Shown piece after piece: positions 1 to 12,400 of a DNA stretch of 64,000 bases (positions within the stretch are counted from its first letter, which is position 1; the number at the start of each line of letters is the position of its first letter). Source of the stretch: Chondrus crispus (Eukaryota; Rhodophyta; Florideophyceae; Gigartinales; Gigartinaceae); NCBI RefSeq assembly GCF_000350225.1, contig NW_005179041.1, forward strand, positions 62,001 through 126,000, read 5' to 3'. The position numbers were made by a program, and so were the translations under genes. A model generated the notes under the pieces. That model saw only the letters and a program-made list of their open reading frames with translations, did not search any database and was not told where the DNA came from.

Positions 1-308
1 TGAACATCTCTCCCATTTTACCTTACCGCTTACTGCTTCTGTCGATTGCCGAGATTCCCAGATCCCTGCTTTCGCCACTGCAACCGCCAGATCCCTCTCC
101 ATTGATCAAAGTTTCATTCGCTGCGGTACCTATCAGGGAATCGATACAGATCTACTTTTTTTGCTACCGTTCGACAATCTACACGGATACTGGTGGCTTC
201 CTGCACACTCGCTTATCATCCGAGAATCTTACGGTGCGGGTTGGGCTTTGCTTTTCGCACGGTAATACCTAATAACTCGAATGCGTGAGCTAAGGGAAGG
301 GGACCTCA
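1..308. other. Upstream region of alpha-1, no gene seen
   Basis: No reading frame with recognisable similarity is visible. The stretch lies directly upstream of the alpha-1 gene of element E1 and may hold its promoter and the lost N-terminal coding part. The left end of E1 is not in the window: I see no CACTACG-like terminus here. Confidence 0.3.
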
Positions 309-1639
309 TTGAAGTTCACTGGATCCTCGACGTTACTGGGGAGAGTGGTAGGAGGAAAGGTCAGAAAAACAAAAAGGACGTTTGGTGGAAGGGAAAAGCG
401 AGTGGAGTTGGGAGACGAATTCGTTGCCCTCGTGCAATATGATGCTGGTTACGGCATGGGTGAGTCTAGTGTGAGCGCACGCTTCTTGAGCAATAAAGTG
501 CAGCATAAGCAAGATGACGGAACACTACTGTGCATGCAACAATGGATGTATTGCAAACGACATTTCTCCGACTGTGAGGATGGAAACTCGAGTTCGGACG
601 ATGATTACAGTGCCTTTGGGGCCTCGTGCACGAAGCGCAACCGCTTTACTACTCTATCGTGTCACGCCAGAGCAGCATCTCGTGTAGCATCTCTGGAACT
701 GAGAGTCGATGAGATGCAAAGGCTTCTGAACGCTCAAAGCAGCATTTACTCTAGATTACTGCGGAATAAGACTGAAAGTGACGTCATCTCCGACCGTGCT
801 TTTGGTTTCCTAAGGCAGGGAATGGCAAATGCATGCCAGAGAGTAATTCAACTTCCAAGGATTCGAACTGCAGTTTCGGAAGTCATTGCGCAGGAAGGAA
901 GACATATTGTAATGTGCTTCACACGAGCTTCGCGAGCAGATACGGACTGTACTCTTGCTGAAATCGAACAAATATGCCGCGTGGTCAGAATGCGGACTCC
1001 CACGGCATCGTTTGACCAAACGTACGAGGAAACCCAGTCTCCGCGCTCCGACATTGAAACAATAACAATATTGTTTGATTCTCTCAGCTGTCTGGGTAAA
1101 TGCATTAGTCTCACCAGTTATTCTGATCTACAGTACTTCATGGTGAAGGGAAGAAAAATGAGGCGCATGGAAGTTTCTGGCGAAAGCGCCTTTAGACTGT
1201 TAGGGGGGACTTTGGTTGACAATGAATCGGAAAATCCACGTTCATCTTTCGAGTTGCGGGAAGTCAAGTTTACACCGAAACAGACAAAATGTACGAGCTA
1301 CTTTACAGGGAGAACATGTGTTTTGATCGACGAAACAGAACCTACGAGAACAGACTTGAAAAAAGTAATATGATGCTTTCCGATGCCTTGAATATATTCC
1401 AAGTTGCGTACCATGAGAACAGGATACCACAAAATCTGGGAGACCGTGCGTTTCATTTGCTCTAGCATCGGACTTCCGCGGGAAAATCAAAACAACTTTC
1501 AAAGTCGTTGACAGATCCTGATGAGGCACTGGTCTGTTTAGAGATGAGTTGGCCTTCATTAGTGGTACGGGGTAGACATGTCATAGAAGAATTTCAAAGA
1601 ACAGTAACACATAACATGTTGAAGAAAACCTTTGAATAA
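309..1639 (+). pseudogene. Element gene alpha-1 (unknown family), broken
   Basis: I do not recognise the family. It is homologous to alpha-2 at 31558-33213: both have a predicted coiled coil (here around residues 118-150) followed by a conserved block with the shared pattern LA.xExI.R, then Y.ETQ.P, then T..ILF, then ML/RLLG.T.V. The first 354 codons are open. Near 1290-1310 the homology passes into another frame (YELLYRENMCFD...) and continues to DRAFHLL, where an in-frame TAG (1463-1465) interrupts it. Similarity to alpha-2 then continues to a TAA at 1637-1639. The gene therefore has one frameshift and one nonsense codon. The first in-frame codon at 309 is TTG and no upstream ATG is seen, so the N-terminus is probably lost or in another frame. 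It ends 171 bp from the convergent transposase copy 1. Confidence 0.6.
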
Positions 1640-1809
1640 ATGTATTGAAGTTATTCTAATACCATTGTAAGAAAGGAAGGCGCCTTTGATGGCCACAGAA
1701 ACATGAATGACATGGTTACCATACAATACTTTACCTACTTATCAACGTCTCTCGATAACGGACTGACTGTCTCCCACAATTCTACCGGCTGTTGTGAGAT
1801 GTGCATATT

Positions 1810-4800
1810 TTATCCCATTCTTGGAGGGTATCCTAGCCGCTTTGTAAGATAATAGAACCTTCCACCTGAAAGAAGTCCCCCTGTGTGTGTTACCACGCCG
1901 AGATCTTCACTGATGTGACAGTGAGTCTCATGTGAAGACATAGAACATGCATGTATCAGCCCAACCCTTCTCACATCTCCAGCCAGTCTTAGTAAGGTCA
2001 ATGGTGTACCGTGGGGAACGTGTAATGTGCCATCCTCGTGTACTGTGCATTTTCGCACAAAAACGAATGGAGAACTCTCGACATAATTATCACCAGACAA
2101 ATAGTCCTTCCAAGATACAAATGCCTCGACAGCAAAAAAAACAAGTATGTAGTTGTCCGGATTGCCCTTCATTTCAAGAAGACTCGGCTGCTCCTGGATT
2201 AGGTCTCCTGTCATGTCATGACGCACTAGCGATTGAATGGCGTTTCCTACACGAAAAAAATCGTGGGGATATGAATGCCTGGATCTGCTCGACCCAAGTA
2301 TGTTTTGCTTAAACCGGCGAGCGTTCTTGAAAAATGATACTTTGCGATCGCTGTCGGATTGGGATATAACCGACGGACTGAGCAACTTCGTCAAATTCGT
2401 ATAGGAGGTTGATGTCTTTTCTGCATTGTTCAGAACCCACTTTGAATGTGACTCACGACCTCGACGACCGGGCGATGTTGGTCCTACCAGCTTACGAAAT
2501 ATCGGCTTGATTAATAACTCCCCTGACAGCTGATTTTCGAATGAGTTAGTATCTAGATGTTCTGAAGGAGTACTTTTCTGACCGGTCAAGAATGTCCAAA
2601 GTCGTTTTTAACTTCCTGTGAAAAGGGGTTCTCCAACATATTTTCTGTCAGTGCCGCGAGACGGTCCTGCCAGTCGTCAGAAAGAGTATGCTGTACTGCT
2701 TGTAAATGGGGGGTTCCTTCTGTTAGAACGAGAAATGCCTCGTTTTAATGGCTGATGGGCAAATTCAAATACGAGCTCACCAAAATGACGAACATGACCC
2801 ATCGCTGCGACTGAGTGAGTATACAGCTCAATTAGCCTGTGCAAGTTCGGTTTATCTATGTTCTTCTTCGCCACTTCAGAATGACCATAAAGCTTATCAC
2901 ACGAAGAAACGTACTGACGAGACATGTCCTGTAACTCGACGGTACTCGCCCGACCAAGATCTGAGTTGAACAGCCTCACCGCATCTGCTCCATCAACCAA
3001 AAGGCTTGGATACCAATACGTTTTTGCTACTAGGGCTGAATAAAGTTGTAGGCATTTTACAGCATTTAGAAGCGCATTAGATTCTTCATCATTTCGCCCT
3101 GTTCCACAATCCATCGTTTCGCCGCAAAAGTCTTGAAAATTTTTATCCGCAACGACAAGTGTGCAGAACACACCACTTATCGACGTAGAGAAGAGGTTCT
3201 TACCCTTGAAATCATACAATTTGTTTTGAATCACAAGATTGTTTGATCGGAGCGCATCGCAAATCAGTGATTCAACATGTCGCACAGCTTCTTCATCATG
3301 AAGTAGCATGAAGCAAGTCGTTAGAATATTCGTAGCGTTACCAGAAAGCAGATGGTCAGGTGCCACCAAAACGGAACGGTAAGGGTCGAACGTGGCGTTG
3401 AAGATTGGATGGCCACAACTTGCGATCGGTATTTTACCGCTGGACTGCGCACGTGTCAGTTTCTGATATAATAAAAGCAAAGGACTACGAGAAAACTTGC
3501 GAGATGATTCTTGCTCCATACCATGGGTCGGCATTATGGCCAAGCAAGTCTGAAACATGGGAAATTTCGAGAAAATCGGCAACGTATGCCACGACCTGGA
3601 TGAAAACAGTGATTGCCCGTCCAGCTCCATTGACAGTTTTAATACCATCGATGGTATTAAAACAGCAACCGATCAGTACCGATCGGTTGCTGCAGTCTCG
3701 AGATCTTCTCATATGAGGCGGAGAACTTCACTGGATTCTACTCCCGGGGGAGTGAGTCCGAGCAACCTGACAGACTTTCGGCCGGTGCGATGCCTCGTTA
3801 ATAAGTTGAGAGGAAGCATGTATATTCCTCCTGCTGAACCTTGTTTCTCTTTGTATTGAGAGAACCCGTCAGAGTACAGTAGTATTCTGTAAACAAAGAA
3901 ACGAGTTCCATCCAGAAGAGTACCATTGGACATGTCACACGGACATTAAAATTCATCGACATAATTTCTAACTACTATTGTGTCCATTTCGGGTACGTCT
4001 TCATGTGATGAGTTACAAAGTGGGTCACTCTGTTGCTCTGGATTTAACAGAATGTCAAACACCATCTGTTTAAACGCTCTGCACCACTGGAATGTACGTC
4101 TTTCTCTGCTGTTGGAAGTAGTTGGAACCCAAACAATTTCAATAGGCCATGTTGTTCCAGTATTTCTGCAAAGTCTGTGTGAAAGAAAGCATACGTGATC
4201 TGATATAGACAAATAGAGCTGAGTGCAAAGATCACCCTCCTTCATGAATTCCTCGCCGCCAGGGCCCCAGAAATGACCAATGTCCAAATTGGCGTTCAGT
4301 CTAGATTCAGAGCTCACCAGTACAGTTTTACCGATGTTAGCACGCAGAAGATAGTCGGATCCATGTACCCTTTTGAAAGAGAGTCCGCTGACGGAATGAG
4401 AAGAATATCTGGTGCTTCCCGTAGACCCGTCTCGTCGCCCGGGCATACTTGACATAGCAATATTCACAGATGTCCCGACCTTGTGAAAAGAGGAACGAGA
4501 AAAGTCTCCGTGTTGTTTCGAGAACGCAAGAAAGTTTGGCTGACATAACACTGCATTCCTCCTTGAAACCATTGGAATTCTGTTAGTCGTAGAAAAAAAG
4601 GATCCAGAACACCACCATTGGCCTCAGCCAAGCATCCCTGCTCCAAGAGCATCCACGTAGGTCTGAAAGATACATCCCGCCGCGCCCAAGAGCTTGGTAG
4701 AATAATTTCGGCCTCAGCAACAGCTGAATTCGGATGAGGATTCATCGATGAATCAGAACGAAATACTGGGGAAGTCGATTTCCTGGCACCGGCTTTTTTC

Positions 4801-5600
4801 AAATCGACAGGAAAGACATACCTTCGAGAAACGGGAAAGCTTTTTTCGCGCAAGTAAGACAAAAGGTTGCGCTGGATGGACGAGTATGAATGCAAGGGCT
4901 TTTCGTTGGGCGCATATCTTCCAAGTGCCCAGTTCACAGTGTCCCGGAAGTATTCGAATTGATCGATCGTGAACCTGTTCGTACCACTGACGGCTAACAA
5001 TGACAACAATTGCTGCCACGTTGAGATGCATCTCCGGTCCAAAGGGTTTTCCTCACAAGAAGCGTGCACATCTAAAGTAGGTGATGCGGGCAATGCGCCA
5101 TCGATAAACGCATCTTCTCGTGTATCAAAATTGGATGCAGAGGACTCGTCCCTTTCTTCATCCTGATTGGGCCCCTCGGTTTCAAGTGGATCTTTCGTTA
5201 ACTCAAGAGTTGTACGGTGAACGCAACCAATAAACGGCTGAGTGCAACCATTACACAGTTGATTTATATCGGTATCGTTTTGATCTGAATCGAAGGAGAG
5301 CCTTCTTCTCACTAAATCGTCAAAACCAGCATGACGAGACATATGTGCTGTCCTTTCAAGTACATCCTCCAGAGTAAGATTGTTTTCGAGGGTCTTCTCG
5401 AAATCCTGAGATTGAGGTCCAGTTCCAGCTTTGGGCCTTTCGATGGGGTCCAGAAACCCGGCTGGACCTGCAATTTGGCTGGGATATGTTTTGCGCGGTA
5501 ATCTTTCATTCCAGCTAAACCGCTCCTTAGCTCGCCTAACGTCCCTTCTTGACCTAGGTCTTTTTCGTCGTGATGGTGTGTTACCGGAATTACTCAACAT
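1810..5600 (-). pseudogene. CACTA-like transposase, copy 1 (E1), heavily degraded
   Basis: This is the second copy of the transposase at 17839-21805. It is now split over at least five frames: 5600-4464, 4572-3946, 3933-3709, 3712-3485 and 3648-2677, then 2589-1810. The start chosen is the ATG at 5600, which opens with a basic stretch (PSRRKRPRSRRD) like the MSGRRKRRR start of copy 2. Matching landmarks are LLYSDGFSQ, the GLTPPGV loop, VVAYVADF (which stands where copy 2 has FVADYPA), APDHLLSG, the DUF4218-like NLHRLIELY...GHVRHF...HQPLKR, and the C-terminus GGRFYYLTKRLGYPPRM. The Cys pair after GHNADP, present in copy 2, is missing through a local deletion or frameshift. The protein is clearly non-functional. 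Confidence 0.75.
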
Positions 5601-5923
5601 ATCAATGAATATGTGTACAACAGTTGTACACGAGGAAGAAAGTGTGAAAGGGAGAGATTTTCTAGAATAGTCAATGATGCGACGACGATACGAAATATTG
5701 GATTTCGGGGGAAAATATATGCCATTACGTTGGAAAGGTAGCACCATATGGATGGGACGGCGCTCTGTCAGTTACAGGCCCTTTTCGCGGGAAAAGGAAA
5801 CGAAAATTGAATCAGGGGAGTATACAACAATGGTAGCTTGCTTTCATGCGTGAGGTAAATTGGTAAAAATCACTATTCCATGAACAAGAGCAAAGCACGC
5901 AGCCCAGAGCATCGATTTTCAAA

Positions 5924-8217
5924 ATGACGGGAGATGGTCGAGGTGACCGCACAAACAGGGCAACGCAGAAGCGTTCTACCGGTGTCGGTCCAAGCTACCA
6001 GAGACAAGTCAGAAGAAAGATACCTGGGAACGATGCACAGTCGATATTTCCTAGGATTGACTCAACTCCCATCCAAGGGGGCTATGCAGAGAGACGGAAA
6101 CGTTCGACTCTCAAGGAGATTCAAAATGTCCCTAGCACATCTGATATGGAAACGCAGCCCCCCGTCACAAGAGAATATGAGGAAGCACAGTCAGGACCAG
6201 AGCAAGATCCCTAAATTTTTCTTCCCGATTCGCGAACTCCCGTGCACTGAAACCGAGAGAACGTTCCCATACGAAGGGGAGCCCGCCCTGGGAATTCACC
6301 CGTTCCGGTCCGTGATTTTCAGGCCATACATAGAAATGGCAGGCAACTCCCGCAAATAAGTGAGCGAGAGGATGAGAATCCTGGAGGACATTTGACCCAC
6401 ACTGGTGTGCTTGACCGTTAAAGAGAGTTTGGGGCGTCCAGCATCGCTCAACGTATAGCCGACCCGTCTTTTAGGATCTTTCTTGAGAACTTACAGAGAA
6501 CTCTTCTCACCAAGTTCAATACAGTCGAAGGTGCGATCAAAAATCTACGACAAGAAGTTGATTCTGTCAAAAAGCTCGTTACAGATGGTATGTTAGGGAT
6601 GAAAGCAGGTTCGAGTTCTGGTTTACGGAAGAAATCAAAGGGAAGCTCCATGTTCACCTCAAAATGGGCTTTCAAAGACTTAGTGGAACAGGATAATGCT
6701 ACCCAGGGAACGCAAGTAGAGTTTGTGTTTGGCTCTTCTCTGCTGTCAGAAACTCTTACAGATTTCGTGTGTCACTTTATGGAGTTTACCTGGTCCCTTC
6801 GTATTGACCTAGCCTACACACACCTAGCTATGGCTGCGTTCTTGTACGGCCATATCAAAACTGCAACAAAAAACGAGTTTGGATGCGGATTAGCGCTAGA
6901 GCATTGTGATTTCAAGTTTAGGTATGTGAAGAAGTTGTTCGAGAGTGCTAGAAGGCGCAGGATTGACGTTGCAAACCGCGAGATTAATTCTCGACGAAAC
7001 GGTGACGGGAACAGTGTAAGTCCTGAACACCGCCATCCTCAGCGTGAAATATCATACTGGCTAGAGGCTGGATATGTGGGAAAAGATATGCTGAAGATAA
7101 CAAGAAAACTGGTAGAAACGATGGAGAAACCCCCCAAATCCATAGTGGAAACCGTGAACGGTCCAGAGGCCATCTACATTGCTCAGGGTGTATACGCAAT
7201 GGCGACAGACTTTTTGAGAGAGTCCCGAGTTGCAGCCAAGAAGCGTTTTTTGAAGATCTTGGTTTCATGCTGATTCCGTGGGAGTCGCGACGAGGCATAC
7301 CTGAAAGCTTTCAGCCCCCGAAGTTATCGTTCAAGCATCCAGACCACTCTTTCGACATCGGGGATCAAATTACACCTGCAGCTACGTTTGACATTCCAAA
7401 CGCAGTGGCATTGAACAAGTGTCTTTTGCGGGAAATGAGTGATTCTCGGTTGGAGTTCCATGTTCTACTGGAGTACGATGTTCTTGTTGGTGAGGGCCTA
7501 CTAAAAAATGGCGGACAGAGGAGAGGCTTTCAGCCAACGCAACGCAAACGTATGCACCGCACCATTAACCTCGCTGTTGTATCTCTAAATTTCTTTCTGG
7601 CGTACACGCAAGGCAAGGATGTGACTGATTTCCTCTGTAGTCATTCAGGATCTCTACGGACAGTTTTTCGCACTGCATTGCTATTTCGTTTGTTTGTGAA
7701 CGATGTAATCAACGGCAGGAGTCATGCGGACTTTCCGTCTACGTTGCGTAACATCGACGATGATGAAAGAGTACAGGAACAAAGTATCAGTGGCGGCGGT
7801 ACATTGTTGTTTCCGGGCGAAGCAGGGGAAGACGAAGCAGGGCAAGACGAAGCAGGCCAGCTACAGCATAATGACCATGATGAATACGAGGAAAGCGAAG
7901 AAAATGGTATTGAAATGGCTCGTGTGCGGATTTTGAACTTCCTGCCAGGTCTTTCCAAACAAAAAGATGTGTTGGATGCACAAATCCTAAGGATATCTCC
8001 GACAGAATTCGAAAAACTGTGCACAGTTTTTCCAATAAGTAATCCAGAACAAGAGGATGCGAGAGAGGCGGGTAACCGTGTCGAAAATATGCAACAGGTT
8101 CACGATCAATTATGGGAAGATGACTCCAATGATGAGTATAATTTCGATCACCTTCTTAAAGGTAGTAGCGTTGCTACCCTTCTTCAGGGTGGCAGCAGAA
8201 ACAGGAATGAGGGGTGA
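5924..8217 (+). pseudogene. Element gene beta-1 (unknown family), broken
   Basis: Homologue of beta-2 (28773-31358). The N-terminus (ATG at 5924) is basic and low in complexity, like beta-2, but ends at a TAA at 6212-6214, and the stretch 6215-6470 is too decayed to follow. From about 6470 a coiled-coil-like segment (LENLQRTLLTKF, then VDSVKKLV) leads into a conserved helical domain. A frameshift at the T-run near 7246-7251 separates two long frames (6590-7273 and 7267-8217). Reading across it gives AFFEDLGFMLIPW, matching AFLEQLGFLMVPW in beta-2. The C-terminal part is acidic with short direct repeats (GEDEAGQDEAGQ). It is divergently oriented to transposase copy 1, 323 bp apart. Function unknown. 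Confidence 0.6.
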
Positions 8218-8473
8218 TTTATCTCACGTTATATCGAATATATATAGCATGCGATACTTGACGTTTTGAGTCGTGGGAGAGTGTACACTTGCGGAGGACT
8301 TGCCCTGTCCGACCACAACTCACAATATGGGACCATAACGCTCGAATGGGAGTTCTAGGAATTAACCTGATAGAGAAGTTTGGAGGTGGCAATGAGATCT
8401 TCAAATGGATAATAAAGGTATCAAATTTCAAGGATATCAGATATCACATTGAATAAATCGAACCCTTCCTCCA

Positions 8474-8856
8474 CGCTCCAAAGTCGAGCACGCTCTTCGA
8501 CACGAAGCGTTCCCCCAAGCAGCGCCTGACCTCGGCCATGACGTAGACCTTTGCGGCCAGGGTGCCGGGGGCCCTCGTGATGGCGTGGGCCATGGCGACA
8601 CTGTCGTCGTGGGCGGGCGGGTGGGCGACGACCGGGGCGCCGCGCAGCGGCTTGCGGCGCTCGTGCCAGCCTCGTGCGCGACCAGACGGTCCATGGGCTT
8701 GGTGGACTTGCGCAGATGGCGCGGCGTCAGCCTGGACGCGACGAGGAGCCTCGAGATGGACGGCTGCAGGGAGGCCGGGAGCGTGACGGTTTCGAGCTGC
8801 AGCACGGGCGAGCAGAGGACGCGCCGTCGCGGCTGCAAGCTGAAAAGGGATGCCAT
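8474..8856 (-). pseudogene. METTL17/Rsm22-like N-terminal fragment
   Basis: METTL17/Rsm22 proteins are mitochondrial ribosome small-subunit assembly factors with a methyltransferase fold. Visible here is a GC-rich coding piece on the minus strand. The start (ATG 8856) gives a mitochondrial-presequence-like MASLFSLQPRRRVLCS and then a helical stretch with SRLLVASRLTPRHLRKSTKP. Around 8660-8690 the frame shifts. The other frame carries AMAHAITRAPGTLAAKVYVM, then EVRRCLGERF, then SVLDFGA, which fits the family's pre-motif-I and motif I (LDxGAGPGTA). The family sequence stops after LDFGA at 8474, where the glycine loop should follow. All of the methyltransferase core is missing. This is either a host gene interrupted by E1 or a captured fragment. 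Confidence 0.6.
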
Positions 8857-9480
8857 TTTGGAGGGAGCGAGGGTGGGGGCGCTGTCGACGGTCGGGTCGC
8901 GAGCGGGCGTGGCGCTTGCGCGGCGGTAGAGATATGGCGCGCGCAGGCGTTTTAGATCGCGGGTGAGAGTGGGGGGCGGGACATCGCGGGGGAGGGGTGG
9001 TGAGGTGGGCTGCGGGATGGGCGGGTGACAGTCTGGCGAGGGAATGGGAGGGGGAGAGCAAGAGGCTCTAACTTAGTCAATCAATATGTGATTATTATAC
9101 TGTACCTTGAAGTGCGCAGATTACTACATCTGAGATCTGGAGCATAAAATTTGATATTTTAAAGTCACCGGAATATAGTAAAGAGGCATTACCCTTGTAA
9201 CCATTTCCATTATTGCGAAATTAGTACAGGACACCAAAATATGATAGTCTGTTCTTTTCGGTAGGGGTGGCTTTCCACAGCAGTGTTATCACAACGTGGC
9301 GCAACCACGTTTATGAAGCTCATCATAAATTCTACTGCTAATCCGTGGTACGCGAAAGTAAAGCACTGATACAGGGTTGGAAATTGATCCGAGTGTTATG
9401 TTGAATCAGTATATAAATATTTGGGGTCAGAAAATACTGTACAAATAGGGTAGTGGGGACCACTGATTTTCAGTGGTCCT
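8857..9480. other. GC-rich upstream of the METTL17-like fragment, then AT-rich spacer
   Basis: Positions 8857-9060 are GC-rich and may be the old promoter or 5' part of the METTL17-like gene. From 9061 the DNA turns AT-rich with no coding signal. A hairpin (ACCACTGA/TCAGTGGT around a short loop) lies near 9460-9478. No gene supported. Confidence 0.3.
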
Positions 9481-12400
9481 GTGTATTCTGACCACGTAGT
9501 GCATTCTGCCATTTCCTTCTCTTTTTCCTCGTCACATTTCCCTCCTCTTTTTTTTGTTGTCGTACCGTCACCGCTGTCGCGTTCCTCTTTCCCGATGGTA
9601 CCGGTCTTCCCTCTTATTGATAATCCGTTTTATTCCTCCCTTGAGTTGCCCCAAGGGGTCCAAGAAATGACAGCGATCAGGACATAAACTTGTCCCTCCA
9701 TGCGCGTTCTTCTCCGCACACATGTCGCCCATTCGACCAATACGCAGAGGCTACCCAGGCTCTCACATATCTTCTCCCATCCTTTTGAGCTTGCTATAGT
9801 TATGTAGCGACTCTAAAACAGAAAGCGTTGTGTGGAGCATCTTCAGTCTCCCTCAAACACTCTCAACGAGACTGGGTACGCGTTCATCTACAGTATGACA
9901 CAGAATGTCGCGCCCCTGTGATTGAAACGATCTTGAGTAATAAAATTTCTCCTCGTTGTACTTGGTCTCCTGTCCACGACACTTCATCATGGTTACTGCG
10001 TAGGGCCGTGAGTTTAGTATTTCTTCGTCCCACGCCACCTTTTCCATCATGAGTTCATTCACTCTCCGCCTGGCATCTTCCATCACGTAGGCACACACTT
10101 GGCGTAGCGACGCTCTCTGCTACTTTGTCATTAATTGCGAGCGACCGACGACGGGGACGCCCCCATTCGGCTTCGTAACGGGATCTCATCTAAGAGAACT
10201 TCGAACGGGTCCCCCACGTAGTGGCTTTCCACTCGGCTTCCTTGGTCTTCGACCGCCTCATATAATGCATCGTCGAATCGTAGTTTCAACCACTCTACAG
10301 TACGCGAACCTCCTCGTCCTGTGCACTGGGCATCAGCCCATTCTCTCGGAAGCCTTCAAGATTGAAGCACGCACCGGTGATCCTGTCAATGTTGCTCACT
10401 CGTCATTCCCCCATTTTCTACCTCGTTCCTATGAGGACGAAAAACTGCCGTCCTCTTCGAGGACTTCCATCCTTCCAAATGCATCAATAAAAAAAGTAAG
10501 AAATGGTATCGGGCAACCCCGCTGTCCGAGTGTACGGGGCGTCGCCCCCTTATATATTTATGTCTTCTTGTACGACAGCGTCTTGCTGCACACGTTGCCC
10601 TCGTATCGGAGGGACCCTTTTTCCCATCAAGAGTGGGGTTTCCCTCTTTCTCGCGACTGGGAACGAGCTTGAAAAGCATAGTCCCTTCAAATTTCCCCTT
10701 TAAGTGGAAAAACAATGGCGACTGCGTCACCAGCGCGACGATTGTGTTATTTGACCGTCCTTGTCTCTGCTCCCATACTGGGAAAAATTTCATTCGTGGT
10801 CGACCACGATCTCCGTGAGGCAGGCCATTCGTGCGATGCCTCTACTGTCTTCGTGCGTTGCATCCCGGTTCGGGTACATATCTAGTCCAAATAAAATTGA
10901 GCGTAGAGGCAGAACATGTCTCTCTGGTCCTCCATCGCGAGGGGGCTTGACGGTCCTCCTATAGTTGTGTCTTAGAGGGAATTGGAGAATTTTGGTGATC
11001 TTGGGGAGCGTCGTCGCCCTTGCCAAGGCCACTGGCGACATCCTCGATCTTGGTACGTGGGGGACGCGTCCCTTGCTCCAGGCTTGCAAAACGACTCTCT
11101 CCATCTCCTCCCTGTGTTTCGTTGTACTTCACTGCCTTCGCAAAAAAACAGATAGAAGGAGGACAGAAAGAAATAATAGAGTAGAACGGTAGGGGAATAG
11201 GGAGGGGAATCAAAGAAAAGACGGGAAAAGGACATGGAAAGGAAAGGGGAGGGACCCTCACGGTTGGTCGCTCCGGGTAAAAAAAATTGACGTGAGCTGT
11301 GACATCGGCAGTCGTCATGACCGACGGACTGATCGCCGCAATCAAGCTCGTCGAGCTACCCATTCTCTCCGCTGGAGTCGTTCTCGCCGCAGTGGTCCTC
11401 TAGGGCGTACGAGGAGGAGACTGGGGAGTGACTCCCCGTTACCTCATAAATGAAGAAAGCAAATGCCGTTTCCCTTGTCTCTTGTTTCCCTGTTTTTCTT
11501 TCCTTTGTTGCTGCCTCGAACGACGAAGTCTTTCACGAAAATATTCGCGGTCTGGCGCAGGAAGGGGCAGCCTTCCTAGGCGAGTGTGTGCGACAACTTA
11601 GACGCGGTCTTCTTCGAAGTCTGCATGTCATGTGCTCGTGTGGGAGGACCCTCCCGCTCGTGGAGCGTCGGTCTCTCAGTTCGCCGATCGTAGTCACCGT
11701 CTTTGAAACGAGTCCGGCGGCGTCGTCGTTCTGTGTTGTGGTCAGCGTCGCGCGCGATGGTTGGTGACTGGGCTTCCGGACGGCCTCGGATACTTGTGCC
11801 GTTGGCTATAGCAAGCGACACCCCGTTCTCGTATGACCGACAAGTTCCGTACCTTCCCTTAATTTTGATTGAAATTTTGAAGACTGACCAGTGTTCAATT
11901 TTCAAATTTCACCGCCCGTCCAGCAGCTCCCTGACGACATCCCCATTTTTTTGATTAAATCATGCCCCACGAGGGCGGATGACTGATCCAAGCGTCCCTT
12001 CACATGCGCGCGGCGGCAGCGCGTGATCGCATCCAAGGAGGTGTATTACCTCAGCCTGAGACTACAGCAAATTTTCCATTCCACGGCATGGCCGTGCAGG
12101 CCATTTCATTCATGGGCGGGGGTCCCAGGCAAAATCGCTTAAGTCATTTCATTTCCCTTCTCCTCACTCCGAGGGGTCTCGTTTCCGGCGACTGTCCTTA
12201 CTCTCTCTCTCCGCGACGCGGTTCACAGCATCACTTCCAACTCGAGAGCGTCCTGATGGGGACCATCCTCAATACAATTCCAACATTTTAGTCGCGGTCT
12301 TATCGCGTCCCGCATCATTCACTTCCTCTCGATCGGCCTCCCTGGTATGCGCCTCTACATCAACTGCCTCTTTTCCCTCCTTCTCCCTCGACTCGAGGGT

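Larger units (their letters stand above)
309..8473. mobile_element. E1: partial CACTA-like multigene element
   Basis: E1 is defined by three genes (alpha-1, transposase copy 1, beta-1) that all have homologues inside the well-bounded element E2. The left end lies outside or at the edge of the window. The right end was not found: no clear CGTAGTG-type terminus precedes the METTL17-like fragment at 8474. That host fragment may be the insertion target or captured cargo. Gene order (alpha+, transposase-, beta+) differs from E2 (transposase-, cargo, gamma+, beta-, alpha+). Gamma is not seen in E1. Confidence 0.6.

Noticed and set aside
9491-9500. CACGTAGTG as a possible right end of E1
   Set aside because: A near-identical CACGTAGTGG occurs again at about 10213, the match to CTCGTAGTG is only partial, and the METTL17-like fragment would then lie inside E1 without further support.
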